Shown here in pieces: positions 1 through 12,255 of a stretch of DNA of 64,000 nucleotides. The first letter of the stretch is position 1, and each line of letters begins with the position of its first letter. Source of the stretch: Vanilla planifolia. Its lineage: Eukaryota > Streptophyta > Magnoliopsida > Asparagales > Orchidaceae. The position numbers and the translations under genes were made by a program. A model generated the notes under the pieces. The model made no database searches and had not been told where the DNA came from. It was given only the letters and a program-made list of their open reading frames with translations. The stretch spans positions 10,859,527 through 10,923,526 of the forward strand of contig CM043870.1 in assembly GCA_023846275.1 (NCBI GenBank), written 5' to 3'.

Positions 1-245
1 GTCTATATGATATCATTTCACTTAAGAGCTTAGTACTAAGACTTAGTCATACACCATAAAGATTTGCATGACAAGAGATGATCCCCATATCATAATAATA
101 TGATATCTTATAATTAGCATAAATGAGCTTATTGTAAGACCTATCATAGTGTATGATATTATATCATACAACATTATTCAAGAGCTCAGTTTTAGATTTT
201 ACACACTTTTTATTTAGTCATATCATAGAATGTACTCATCTTATC
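1..245 (+). repeat. LTR fragment, copia family D/F (3' part)
   Basis: This AT-rich stretch, full of tatcata and atgatat words, resembles 11736-11990 and 5385-5416 closely enough to align by eye. Shared words include cacttaagagc, the run around cataaatgagctt, and the order of blocks. I read it as the right part of a long copia LTR that begins outside the window. What follows (246-560) also matches what follows the middle LTR of the family (11991-12255), which supports the LTR-to-internal transition. The exact LTR end is not defined. Confidence 0.5.
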
Positions 246-1179
246 CACTTGCTCTATCTACATATGAAAATTAAACTATTCAAATGTTGGTGATTGGTTG
301 GACAATGCTATCAGTGATGCATCAAACAATTATGATGACTTCGATCATAAGGCAAGATTAGTATGAGATGTGAATAATGGTTAATTTGACTTGTTTTTGA
401 AATAAACATTTGATCATTTTCTAGAGCTAATTAAGAGCCATGACACCATGATTAAAAAATTCTTTGCGAGAATGCTCACTTAGATTCATCATTTCAAAGA
501 AGAGGAAAGTTCAAAGCCATGGCATCTAGAATGGTGCACTCATCTTAGCCAAAATTTTCATTCTTAAGCTAAGTTGAGCATTTTTATTTTAGTTTATATC
601 TATTACATTCTCTTTTATATGAGTAATGAGCATCATTACATATCTTTTATTGAATCAAGTAGTGTACCTCCTATTCAATTATGCATTGGTTATAGGAACT
701 ATTGTGTTGAGATTTTACTTAGTCTATTGTTCTCTTTATTAAGAATTTTACTTATTCTTTTGTTGGCTTTTTTTAAGCCAATTGTAAGCCTTCTTTAAAT
801 CAGTATGTTGGATCAAACGACTTGAAAAACTTGTATGTACTTTACTTTATTTGCACCATAACACAATTAGTTTTGCAAAGCTTAACAACATTTCATAAAA
901 TAGTGTTACAAATCAACAAGATTACGAAAACCTACAAGTCTTCCATTACAAAGTTATTTTGCTTTTAACTTTGCATTTTATAAGTTTCCATAATATAGCC
1001 CCCTTCTTGTAGACATTGTGGCTGCATACAGTACAAGTGGTATTAGGGTGGGTCAAATCAAGGGAACTAATTCCAATGTGAAGATCATATCCATGTCACA
1101 TAATAAGTTTGATGAATAAGCTTTATTGAGTTAGTGACTTCTTCTCATTATCCTTTTTATTTTAAGAGAAGTTTTATTC
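246..1179 (+). other. 5' leader of degraded copia element F
   Basis: No usable reading frame is present. Positions 246-560 match 11991-12255, the stretch after the middle D LTR (shared block around ttggtgattggttgga / ttaatgattgcttgga). It is therefore probably the untranslated leader of a Sirevirus-like copia element. The remainder up to the gag remnant is AT-rich with no feature I can name. A short open frame at 574-798 is hydrophobic, low in complexity and unlike any known family, so I do not call it a gene. Confidence 0.35.
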
Positions 1180-1377
1180 TTTATTGAATAATTGCATGCA
1201 AGTTTTTATTGAATCCAACATTGAGTTGTAGGATGTTGCTTGAAATGATTTTGCTTTTCCTTTTGAAATGGTTAGTTATAAGTTTGTTAGAAAAGCTTTT
1301 AATGACTTCTCTTTAGAAGTAAAGTGAAAATTGTTGTATGAATCTCATAAGAGGATGATGAATTATGGAGTTGAAAA
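1180..1377 (+). pseudogene. Copia (Sirevirus-like) gag remnant, part 1
   Basis: The plus-strand translation gives a block resembling the conserved N-terminal gag segment of Sirevirus-type copia elements: a stretch like IESNIELWDV with stops where tryptophans belong, then residues like FNDFSLEVK leading into the N-x-K-A region. It is a capsid-type protein relic of copia element F, with in-frame stops and no start codon I can defend. The frame breaks at about 1377, where a reverse-strand LTR of family A begins. The next gag block resumes just beyond that LTR at 3713. Similarity was judged by eye; a profile search against copia gag would settle it. Confidence 0.45.
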
Positions 1378-3712
1378 TAATTTTTACTAATAAAAAAATG
1401 CAATTATTTTTTAAATATTATTTATAATTTTTTATTAATTGGAAATTTTTATTTATATATATGTTAATTTATAATTTTTATGATTAAGAAAAATGAAAAT
1501 AAAAGTTGAAATGATACATCAAAATTTTTAGGTGATTTAGCCCAAATTAGAACCTATGTCCAACCTCAACCGAGGTTGAGAAAAACTCTAATAGTAAAAG
1601 AGTTACAAGTTGAGCTATTTTCTTACGATTCATTCACCTTGAATATACTTGAGGTTTTCCCTATGATTCATCTCCAACCTACTAGTTTTTGCAGGTTCAA
1701 CTATAGCCCAGCTTTTCGAGCTTAACCCTAACTCAATTATTTATAAGATCAAATTGAACTTAAGCTTTTGTAAATGTTGGGTCACTCATATACATTTTCT
1801 TATACTTATTGATTAATATAAAAAGACACAAAGAGCTCAAAACTATGAAGAGAATTAAGAAAATAAAGCTTAGATGAATTAAGCTAAGTTGGAACAAATT
1901 TTGGAATTTGAAGTAGTCTTAAGTCGTAGGTACTGCCTGAGAAAATTTATGCTAGTAAAATATGATGCAACCCTTCTTGGAGATGTTAAAATCTTGTTCA
2001 CATTTATTAGTAATTTCATTCACAATAGATAGGTATTTATGAGAAAATTTTGGCCATATTCATTAGAGAGACAAGCAAAAGCTATTTGAAAAGCTGTTAC
2101 TAAACAACTTAAAATGCTTCTCCAAATTGCTCAGAAAATATTCTAAAACAACTACTACAATGGAAAATATAATGACTAATTATTTAGCCAGTAGCTAGAT
2201 TGAGTGTAGTTGTTGGATTGACATGGACGAGATCTTGATCGTTTGAACAAATGCTGCAAAGGCGAATGGGTTCTATAGGGTTGGTTCAAACTTGATTAGA
2301 TTTAGGTCATTCGATCAAGTTAGGCAAGATCTGGATTATTCGATGAATCAACAATCAAATCAGGAACAATAACAACTGAAGGATTCAAAATGGATTATTT
2401 AGAGCCACACAATTCAATGATAGATATTTCATAAAAAAGCCATTCGATGAAATTGGACAAGTTCACGACCATCGAATGTCAAGCGAGGATCAATCGATTA
2501 TGCCAGATGACCTAGTAATTGTCTGATCGGTTCATCAAATGAATGGTTGGATCGATTAAGATCATTTCTTAAAGACAGAGGCAATCTCTAAGTGCTACCA
2601 GTTTTGGATGGAGATAGGCACAAAGGAATCAAAAGTATTTGGAGTTTATAATCATTCATGGGGGATTTATAGTTATAGCCTAATTAGGGCTCGCTCCCCC
2701 TTGTGTGCACATGAATTAATCACCTAAGCGTACTCATAACATATAGGTTTATGTGGATCTGACCCGACCGATACAAACTTTGTTCAAATGCTACCCAGCT
2801 CGATGCAGTGACCTCATCTAGTTTAGGAATTTGTCATTAGCCAGAACAGACTTGACTATATTTGGTTCCAACTGTTTCCTAGCTCTAGGCTTGTGAGTGC
2901 CCACTTAGGCTTGCTAGACACAAGAGCTTTGCACTTGGGATCAAGCTGGAATATGCTAGAAACTTGTTTTATTTTAATTGTGAAAAATTTAATAGAATTA
3001 ATTTTTTAATTTAATCTAGATTTAGTAAACTAACATAGAATTTGACAAAGATAAAATTTAATCAAGGAAAGGACTATGGGATTCAAATGCTACCCAACTT
3101 GATGTAATGCCTTATCTTGTCTAATTTAGGAATTAGTCATGAGCAAGAACAGGCTTGACCCAATTTGGTTCCAACTATTTCCTAACTAGAGCCTTATGAG
3201 TGCTAGGGCTTGCCTGGCCCTAGAGCTTTCCACTTGGGCTCAAGTTAGGATGTGGTAGAAATTTGTTTTATTTTAATCATGAATAATTTAATCAAATTTA
3301 ATTTTTTAATTTAATTAAAATTTTGCAAATAAACTAACATAAAATTTGATAAGGATATAATTTAACCAAGAAAAATATAATGAGATAAAAAATGGAATGC
3401 TATTCATTTGTTAAATAAAGGAGATGATTGAACAATTTGATGCTCAAAATAGTGATACAAAGTAGAGTGCCTTAAAATTAACAAGTTAATATTCTATTTC
3501 TCAGTAAAAAAATCTCATCAAAGTTAACATGCATGCCTTCAATCCTTAAAGCTTGCTAAATACTCCAAAGGGCTTTGAAGACCGCTAGTTTACTATTTTT
3601 AAAGTACACGGCTTATTCTTTATATGTAAACCTGTTTCACGCTAAATAAACACATTAATATAAATCCTAAACATTGAAGGCTTGACTCATCAAACACAAG
3701 GGTGACTCAACT
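1378..3712 (-). mobile_element. Solo LTR, copia family A, reverse orientation
   Basis: The reverse complement matches both LTRs of element A (25836-27705 and 40226-42408) along its length. Landmarks are the block beside 3661-3712, which mirrors the A LTR start at 25836; the block with ctttgaagaccgctag at 3560-3590, which mirrors 25960-25985; the conserved acttgggatcaagctgg at 2932-2948; and the aggttcaactatagcccag region near 1690. The copy sits inside a gag frame of another copia element. The flanks gaaaa (1373-1377) and gaaag (3713-3717) could be an imperfect 5-bp target duplication. No internal A sequence is attached, so this looks like a solo LTR left by recombination. Its left end is less certain than its right end. 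Confidence 0.7.
2781..3380 (-). repeat. Tandem duplication (about 300 bp x 2) inside solo LTR A
   Basis: Positions 2781-3080 and 3081-3380 are two successive copies of the same LTR segment. Both contain ttcaaatgctaccca near the start, a taggaatt...cat...gcca/gcaa...acag block, the ttggttccaac motif, and the AT-rich tail ending in ttaatcaagg / ttaaccaaga. The two full A LTRs at 25.8 kb and 40.2 kb have this segment once. The duplication therefore arose in this copy. Its units differ at many positions, so it is old. Confidence 0.8.
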
Positions 3713-4690
3713 GAAAGAAAGTAATATATTTTATTAAATTATCATGCTTTAAATACTATTAATTATGGCTTGTCTAATGTTTTATTTGAACAAATTATGA
3801 ATTTAGATATTGCACATAACATTTGATTTGAATTACATAATATTCATGAGAATAGGGAAAATGTGTGATATTCTAATCAAATTAATGATATTGCTTTAGA
3901 TTGTGAGATTTCAAGTTCATGCCTAATGGACAAAAAGAGTAGAAATAAGAAGTTTAAGGAGAACAAGAAAAAAGTAAATGATATTCTAATCAAATTAATG
4001 ATATTGCTTTAGAATGTGAGATTTCAAGTTCATTCCTAATGGAAAATAAGGTTTAGAAATAAGAAGAAGTTTAAGGAGAACAAGAAAAAAGTAAATGAGA
4101 AAAAGGCTACATTGGTTGATTCATCACCATCCTCAAGAAGCATGAAGAACAAAGAAGATGAAGGAGTTATTTATCTCATAGCATATCACTATGTTAACTC
4201 ATATAGAAGTGAACTCCACAAGGTATCTAAAATCTCTAGAAAAGAAATGATTTATTTGAATTTTTTGATGCATTTAAATTAGTTTCTTGGAAGTATTTAC
4301 TTGATTTTAAATAATTCTAAAGAAATAATAAAAAACGTGTTAATGAGAATGTAGATGAAAAAGTTTGATTAGATCAATTAAAGAAATTGCATTCAAGTTG
4401 TGCTTGATCTCATTACATGCACAAGAAAGCTTCTTTTCAAAATTCTAAATCAATGGTTATTGAAACCATTTCTTATGCACCATCTCTTACTTGTAACTAT
4501 TGCAAGAAAAAGGTCATAGTTCTAAAGATTTCAAGATAATATCAAATATTATTTTTAGGTACTCTTATTATGTTTGGGTAAAAAAGAATATTAAGAATGT
4601 ACCTAGAAATTTATCACTTGGTTAAAGATTGTTTGAACCCAAATTTGTTTGGGTGGTGAAGTTTTGTTCTTAATTTGTTCTTATTTCTTC
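3713..4690 (+). pseudogene. Copia (Sirevirus-like) gag remnant, part 2
   Basis: Gag resumes directly after the inserted LTR. One frame carries blocks like NYHALNTINYGLSNVLF and FELHNIHEN, which fit the A-x-N-x-x-x-x-x-L and W-x-x-L core of copia gag. A basic stretch and a serine/glutamate stretch around 4080-4175 then fit the region before the Sirevirus gag tail. At about 4487-4530 a CNYCKKKGH-like zinc-knuckle sequence lies before a VWV motif at about 4570, as seen in the second Cys/His block ahead of the Sirevirus protease. Stops and shifts are frequent, and a 113-bp tandem duplication (3867-4095) breaks the frame. No protease or integrase follows; the sequence passes into LTR-like DNA. Confidence 0.55.
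3867..4095 (+). repeat. Near-identical 113-bp tandem duplication in gag remnant
   Basis: The unit starting gatattctaatcaaattaa at 3867 is repeated at 3980. Both copies run through atattgctttaga, gagatttcaagttcat and agtttaaggagaacaag, with only a few differences. The second copy is slightly longer. A 113-bp period is not a multiple of three, so the duplication destroys the gag frame. The units are much more alike than the LTR pairs in this window, so the duplication is recent compared with the insertions. Confidence 0.9.
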
Positions 4691-5186
4691 ATGCTTCCTT
4701 TTCTTTAATAAGAAAAAGGGAGAATTCCTTGGCGACATGATTCTTTTATTTTAATTATTAAGCTTATATATTAGTTTCAATTCTTTAATTTACTTCTTTT
4801 CTTACTCTTAATAAAAGTCTTATATGCATCAACATAAGGGGAGAAAAGAAAATAAATCCCTTGAATTCAAAGGAATAAGAATTATGTGAGGATTACATGT
4901 TTAATACTAATCCTATTTATTTGGTATTGTCCATCAAACAATATAAGTTTCTATTATGTAGGATCTAAAGAAGAATTGGTCTTAAGAAATGTTGAGAAAT
5001 ATAACTATTTACATTATTCATACAAGAACAATTCCATTATCATAGAAGTGCACCAATGTCTCACATGAGAATTACATTATGAGTTTTTGGTGTTATTGGT
5101 TTGTGTAGTATGCCTTTCATACTAATAAACTATATTCATTATGAGGATTAGACCATCCAATTAGAGTAATTGAATTTTTTTTTGAA
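4691..5186 (+). other. AT-rich non-coding stretch between gag remnant and LTR D
   Basis: No coding block is recognisable. A purine-rich run near 4836-4857 (aaggggagaaaag) resembles the purine-rich stretches that Sireviruses carry 3' of their genes, so this could be the 3' leader of element F or the start of the middle LTR of the D family. From about 4880 there is weak similarity to 15940-16130 of the 3' LTR D. The small open frame at 4886-5068 has no family resemblance. Confidence 0.3.
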
Positions 5187-5416
5187 TTATTGTACAACTA
5201 TGATTTTCATATCTTGCAAGAATATAACTTTTTATTTTAAGAGATATGAGGAGTTTATGATCTTTGTACAGTACGATTACATCTGTCGTAATAGTATGAT
5301 CCATTTATGCTTTTAGTAGAAGTTCAGGACTTAAGCTATTAGCATGCCAATTTCGATTTTACTTGTGTGATATTGCCTTTATACCTACGATATACCATTT
5401 CACTTAAGAGCCTATT
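5187..5416 (+). repeat. Middle LTR of family D, left piece
   Basis: The exact word attattgtacaacta occurs here (near 5186) and in the 3' LTR D (near 16244). Further on, cacttaagagcct at 5401-5413 matches ttaagagcttag in the 3' LTR and cacttaagagctta at position 20-33. The LTR is interrupted at 5416 by a family C LTR and resumes at 11731. The words ctatt (5412-5416) and ctagt (11731-11735) flank that insertion as an imperfect 5-bp target duplication. Confidence 0.55.
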
Positions 5417-8400
5417 TGTCACACTTGATTTTTTTTTTCAAAAACCACAAAGTCAACAAATTCAAATTCATAATATCAAATGTACTTAAAATTTCATTAT
5501 AGTTTCATGCAATTACTATCATACTAAAAATCCTTGTAATTTAATAATCACTAAAACTTAAATCAAATCCAATGAAACATCATGAATAATTAATAAAGTT
5601 TGATAAAATGCATAATAAAAACTACCAATTCTAAATAATAATCTAATATAATACCATGTTTAATAGGTATAACTAGCAACAAAAATATCAAATCTATTAC
5701 TACTAATATTAAAAAATGGAGATAAATAATCTAATTTCTACATTTACTATGATAATCTCTAACTTGACTCCAACTTAATTCTTAGCTCCTTAATCTTACA
5801 AGAATATAAAGGGCTTATTGTATTGTTGACCCTTAGTCATGGTGCTTTGTTTAATGATAACAAATCCTAACTATTTCTAATATATTTTTTGAGTAAATTT
5901 TTAGATTTTAGGTTATCATTACTCATTTTCATATATGAACTTAAAGAAGACGATGAACAAATATCAAAATCCTATGAAGATCTTCTTGGTTAGAGTGGTA
6001 AACCAACAAGAAATATATTTTAAACTTAAGTTTAGGTATTTTAATTTTATTTTGATTAGAATATTAAACTAGATTAAAATTTTTATTATAAAACAAAAAT
6101 TAAATTAAAATGATTATCTCATAAAAATATTTAAGTTTTTTAATATTTTTTATCTATCTTGTCTAGATCATCATTTTACTTTAATCATATATTTAAAGTT
6201 ATTAATTAATCTCTTACATAGTAGTATTAATTAATAAAAAAGTTTCAACTTCTTAACCATTTAACTAATTCTCTATAATAACTGCTTCAGGTCAAGGCAA
6301 TTAATCCTAAACCCATTATGTATTATTAATAGGTCAAGAAATTGATTCAAAACGTAGACTAATGTGTGTAGAAATGGATTATTAGTACTGCATCTATACA
6401 CCAAGTATAATGCATGACTGACATCACTAGTCATGACTTCCTAAATGAGCTCGGGGCAACCAACCCCCATACACTATCTAAAAGGATCATGTAAAGCTTT
6501 AAAAACAAATCATCTCTGTTTGCCTTAGCATTGTAGGACTAAAACAAAGCTTTGTTTTTGTGTAGCATTCTTCTGAATTGTAGGAGTAACCAGAGCTTTC
6601 TAATCTGGCAATTTCGCGATCGAACAATCTTGGTCCCACCCATCTTTCTATAATACCTAATTATATCCTCTATTCGATCATGTAATTTTGCAATTACATC
6701 ATCTTTTTATTCTTGATACATAAGATCTAATTCTAACTATTAGATAAGGAACCATATCTATGGTGTTGGTCAAAACTAATTTAAAAAAAAATCCAATTGA
6801 ATCTAATCCTTTCGATTGTGCAGTTTTCATGATTGAGTGGCTCCTGATCTTTCCGAATGAGTGGCTCCTATGAATGGCTCTTCTAGTCATCATTTTGAGT
6901 AGTTAAAATTTTTAATTAAATAATAATTTTTTTATTAAAATAACATATGTTATGAAACTATAACGACCATATGGTGTGTTTGGAAAGTGATTTTAGCTTT
7001 TAAAAAATATTTATAAGTAGGAGAATTCTTGAACAAAATTAGATGATGACTTTTTATGCAATTTAAAAAAAATTCAAGCCACGATATTCAAGTCATTAGC
7101 ATCCTGTGCTTATTATCACTTTCATACACTACAACCTCAATCATCAAACTCCTAAATTTAGTTTTCTTCTAAAATCTTTCAAGTTATTAATTTTTTTATT
7201 CTTAATTGATTTAATTAAGATACTTGTATTTTTAATCATTTTCTCAAGCATAAAATTTTGATTGTATTTATTTTAATTTTATGTTTCAAATATTTTTCTT
7301 TTGTTGTTATTTTAGTTTGTTATAAAATCATTATAGTTTTTTTTCTTTGGTTTTGTTGTTATAAAGGCTTAATCTACCCATTTTTTTGTGAAAAACTTTT
7401 ATTAAGTATTTTTTTTACCTAAGTTTTGCAAGGGATGGATGTAGGCTTGTGTTTACGTTTAACCATCTAAAATCTTTGGTATACCTTTTAATTCTTATTT
7501 ATTTGTCTATTTCACAATTTTTAAAAAACTTTATTATTAAATAAAATTTAATATGTTTTAACTTAAATTAAAAATTTACACAAAATCATTTTTAGAAATT
7601 TGCTCAAGTCTTTTAAAAATACATTAAAATTATTTTTTTAAGTATTATTGTATGAAATTAAAATTTTTATTCTTAACAATTCATCTCCCTTTTACTGAAC
7701 CATAATTAAAGGATGAGCTAAGAGGTTTAACAAGGAATGCTTGGTTTATATTATAAAACTAAACTATAATGGTCAAGAAGCATGCATATAACAGTTGGGT
7801 AAAACATGTAATAAATGACATCATTTATTAACTATTATGACATAGCCATCTTCTAAGTAAGTCAATACAATCATTATAATATGGCTAACTAGATGCTTAA
7901 TGTTTCTCACTAATCTATAATGCTCCATTGTTGAAAAGAATCATGATAGAGCTTAACACCCCTACCACATCACATAATCTAGTATTTAAGGAAAAATTGA
8001 TCACATGGAATAACCCCATAAGGTTCTTAGAGTTCTCAACAACTCTCTTCCACAGTATAACACATCATGTAGTTTCTCATGGGATTAAATATACAATTAT
8101 TCCCTCTAAGTACTATTTAGATAATGGCTTCTAACTAAACCTAGAGGCTCTTATTATGCAAACTATTACTTCTCTTATAGGCTTAACCATCCATGTATAA
8201 CTACTTCCAACTCAAAGGAGTAGGGTAACTAATTTATCCACCTAAATGAGCATGCATGATTAAGAGTCTACTATATTTGGTCCTCACTTGATCAAAATCA
8301 TGGCATCATGTAATATATTGCTAACTCTAATTCATCACTACTTAATGTAAACTAGGTTTCCCTCAATTGGAATCTAACATGATAAAAGTTCTTATAATAA

Positions 8401-11400
8401 GTAGTAACTTATCCAAGTCAAGGGTTTCTCTTAACCCTTAACACAGTAAGTTAATTATGCCCTAACTAAGTTTTTCTAAGGTTTCTACCTTAAATCATTT
8501 TTTAATTATCCATGTTACAATCATTAAATGCTTTAAGGTTCATAATAAAACCTAAACTAACTACATGTATGTCTTAGCCCATTTTTTGTTTTTAGTTTGG
8601 CTTTATAATTCATCTAATACCTTGCTTGTTTGGGCCAACCTTACTACTCACAATCCTTGGTTTTCATCCTTATGTTCCAAATATAGTTAATTCTCCTAAA
8701 TTTGAGTTCACACTAGTATCACTAATGACTCACTTTTGCCTCATAGACAATCCTAACTCATCATAACATCCTTCAGCCTCTCTTGTGCCACCACACATCC
8801 AGATCACCATTTATGGTGTAATCATATGGCTTAAGAGCTTAAATAATGTCACTCATGATTCTAATCATGGAATCTAGGCATAGTATGTTTAGCCAACATC
8901 TTCATTTTTTTATTTTCATTTGCTGAATGTTAGTATCCATTAGTCTTATCCCAAGCTCTTTTCCCTTCATCCAAGGTATTACTTGAAAACTTAGCTACCC
9001 AATATCTAATTTATAATGTGCATGTAGGCACACAAATGATGTTTTCTTATGTCATCACAGGACCTTCTATTATATGTTCCTTCTTTATGGGTTATTTTTA
9101 AGCCTTCAAAATTAATAACAATGCTATGCTTACCTCATGTAGCTATATCAATGCACCTTAAATTTCTAATTTAACTCTAAGTATTATGAATTATCCATAA
9201 GACCTTTATCTTAAGGTTTAATCTCACCATATCACTTTTAGTCATAACCAAGCCCTATGCATGCCAACCACTTCCATACTCAAATTATTCTTCTTCTAAG
9301 GCTTTGAAATATGCTCTCTGAGGCTTTAAAACTAGAAACTAAGGGCCTCACATACTTTGGAAGCCACCTAGGATCTCTTAAGTGTTGAACCCATACCTCC
9401 CAATGACTTAACTAAGCCACGATTTCATGCTTCCTAAGCAAACCCAAGGCATATGGATACTTGATCAAAATATTTTCTTAGTTTTGGCTTTATTTTCAAG
9501 TTCTAGGTCATGGTACATCTTCTTAAACAAGGATTAAAAGGTCTATACAATATTTAACACACTTCCATGCATGAGTTTGTAGCACAACAAATTCATATCA
9601 TGTCATGAAGGGATATTACATATATCTTCATGCTTAGTCGATATTTTTCATTTCTTATGAATTAATGCTTGGAAAAGAATTTATATGAATGATTGGAGTG
9701 TAATTTCAAAAAAAGAAATAATGAGAATATGAAGCTAACATCTTTGAGTCATGAGAGCCATACACATTAAAATGTACTCTTCGTTAGTTTAACAATTTTC
9801 CAACTTCAATCATGTTAAACCTTGCATATTTCATACATGTTTAGATTATCAACAAAGAACAACAATTAACACAATTTTAGACATATTACATATGCTTATG
9901 TCTCAAGTAATAAGTGTTTTGCATCAACAAAAGAACAATTTAAGTTCATTTTCCACATAGATATATATGAAAGACTAAATATGTAGGCATATGATCATAG
10001 GATTCAATTTATATCCACAATTTTTTTACTACAAATTTTTGCATTGTTCTTTTACATAAATTTCACAAGAGGGAAATGGGAAAAAACTTTGAATTTCAAA
10101 AAAAACATCTCTTGAGTCACATGGCCTTCCATATTATTTTACTCCATGTTTATCAATGTGTACACATCCTCACCATTTCTTTCTATCTACTAAATTTGTT
10201 GAAAGTTTTAAACACAACATTAGTGCATAACATTAAAAGTTGAATTTTGAACAATTAGAATAACAAAAATATTGGAATAAGTATTTTTTTTCTCAATGCA
10301 TTGTACTTCATAAAATGAAACTCATGGATAAGCAATAATAACATTGCATACTATCTACTTAATGATGCATCCATCCTTCTTAAAACAAACAAAGATTTTA
10401 CTAGATCTTCAATTCCTTCAAATATTATAATAAAATATGATCATGTTGTTTAGGCCATTAAGATAAATCACAAATAAATATGCATCCCAATAGTTTCCAA
10501 GATTTTCCTAGCAAATTGTCACGATACTTTATGATTAATCAACTAACAAGACATAGAATTAAGCATGGTATTCAACTCAACACATATGAAAATTTTTTAG
10601 TTAATGGGTATTTTTATTCATCATTTTGCTATTCTACATTCATATTTCATATATATCTATGATCAAAATCAAACATATAACATAGCATAATATCATGTAT
10701 TCAACTTTGCATTCATGGGTAGCATGGTTCCATGGAAGATATTCCTTGAAGAAAGAAGGTAATTTGAGTCATTGTTTTTATTAATAAATCTACCATAGGC
10801 TTGGGTTTAAAGAAATTCATCGTATGAAATCAAAATTCATGATAAAAAAGGTCTTATTATTAATGTTTTTGAAGTTTCACATGAATTTAATAAAATATTT
10901 CATTTTTATTTTGCTTAGATGTTTGCTAGATTTAATGTATGAACTCAAAGATAATCCTACCAAAAAAAAACAACTATGTTGAGGACTTCACTTTAATTAG
11001 ATCCTTCCTTGAATTAAAGCTTGTGCTCTTCGCACCTTTTTGCTTTCATGATTTGTCTTGATTTTCTTTATTCGTATGCTCCCGATTGGCCTCTACAAAA
11101 GTCCCTATTTTAGTTAGGTTTACTAAAAACCTTAAATTGTAAAGGTTTATATAGCCATGACTGGACCTCCATAAACCAAGGTTTTAGCTCAAATAAACAG
11201 ATTATGGGCTTTGGTTAGTCACAGCTCAAGTATTTAAACAACCCTCACTTAAAACCATATACTTGTGATTGGAAAAATCTAATTCCTAAATACTAGGAAT
11301 TTATGGAATTTTCTAGATAATATTATTTTCATTTATTATTCCTCTTTTTCTTATATTTATTCTTCCATAAATATTCATAATTACATCATATATATTATCC

Positions 11401-11730
11401 TCTCCTTTTAATCCTTTTATCCTTAACCACCAATCCTAATTTTTAAGAAATATTTTTCATATCATTTAGTGGATTAATAATTAATATTAATGAGAATAAA
11501 AAAATAATTACCTAAAAAAATCATAAGCTAATTTTTAAGAGTTTAGCCAAATCAAGGCTTATGTGGTGCTACCTGGACATTACCATTCACCATGCTTCTA
11601 ATTCAGTTTTCATAATTTAAAATTAATATTTCATAATTAAAAATTTAAATTTTAAATTTAATACATCAAATAAACCGTAGCTTGATCAAATAATTTTATA
11701 ATAATATGGCTAAAAATATTTGATATAAAA
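5417..11730 (-). mobile_element. Family C gypsy-type LTR (solo), reverse, with nested LTR B
   Basis: Two segments, 5417-5813 and 7709-11730, together match the uninterrupted C copy at 54623-58469, block for block and in the same orientation. Examples are the agaatataa(a)ggg stretch, the cacataat...gatcacatgg...aacccctatagg block near 7960-8030 versus 55255-55325, and the end aatatggctaaaaatatttg versus aatatggccaataatacttg. On its own strand the copy begins near 11730 and ends with the usual ...tgaca-like terminus near 5417 (plus strand tgtcacac). No internal gypsy genes are attached. It inserted into an LTR of copia family D. The gap 5814-7708 is an LTR of family B that landed later. I see no genes in 7709-11730; the short open frames there (7928-8134, 10480-10662) lie within LTR sequence shared with 54.6-58.5 kb. 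Confidence 0.75.
5814..7708 (+). mobile_element. Solo LTR, copia family B, copy 1
   Basis: This copy is collinear with 48361-50181 and with the reverse complement of 62115-64000. It starts around ttgttgacccttagtcatgg and ends with the aattcatctccc...gaaccata block that closes the other copies (aattcacctctc...gaaccata at 50152-50175). The flanking host words aaggg (5809-5813) and aagga (7709-7713) are an imperfect target duplication inside LTR C; the undisturbed C copy reads ataagggggtgag. The block tcgattgtgcagttttcatgatt near 6810 is shared with family A LTRs, so A and B are related. No internal genes are attached. The TG start could be a few bases further in (5819). Confidence 0.75.
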
Positions 11731-11990
11731 CTAGTATGAGCCTTACACATATATTGGATAGATTTACATCACAAAAGTTTGATCCTTATATCATACTAAT
11801 ATGATACCTTATGATCAACATAAATGAGCTTGTCATAGGATGTGTTGTAATGTATGATATTAAATCATGTAATATTTCAAGAGATCTTAGAATTTTGATG
11901 TGCAGTAATATTATTCTAATTGTATCATATGATATTTTCTTCTTATCTGTACTTTACATTTGTGGTGAGAAAATAAAATAGTTAGATGTT
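11731..11990 (+). repeat. Middle LTR of family D, right piece
   Basis: This piece continues the LTR broken at 5416. The sequence after the C insertion follows positions 35-245 of the window through shared words such as catcata/cacataaag...gatcc, cataaatgagctt and tgtatgatatta. Removing the C insertion plus one copy of the ctatt/ctagt flank gives a continuous match to the LTR at the window start. The 3' end of the LTR is not precisely visible. Confidence 0.6.
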
Positions 11991-12255
11991 AATGATTGCT
12001 TGGATGATACTGTCAATAGTATATCCTACATGTATGATCACTTGGATCATTAACTATGATCAATTTAAGATATTTTGGATCTATTTGAGAGCATACTTAG
12101 GACCATATAAAGGCACCCAAATATGATAAAAAAGACTATTTATTGATCGAAAATTTTTTGTGAGAATTCTTGATTGAATTCACATAAAATATGGTTAAGT
12201 CTCACTTAGTTAAAGGTATACCTCATTGAAGTGATGAACATGTTTGTGTACCTTG
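11991..12255 (+). other. Leader of copia element D
   Basis: This stretch is non-coding and matches 246-560. It lies between the middle D LTR and the first recognisable integrase codons. A complete Sirevirus would have about 2 kb of gag and protease here. Their absence means that an internal deletion removed them, or that recombination joined the leader to the integrase. Confidence 0.4.

Noticed and set aside
574..798. Short hydrophobic open frame that could be a small membrane protein
   Set aside because: AT-rich composition alone gives F/L/I-rich frames. It lies in a copia leader and has no homology I recognise.
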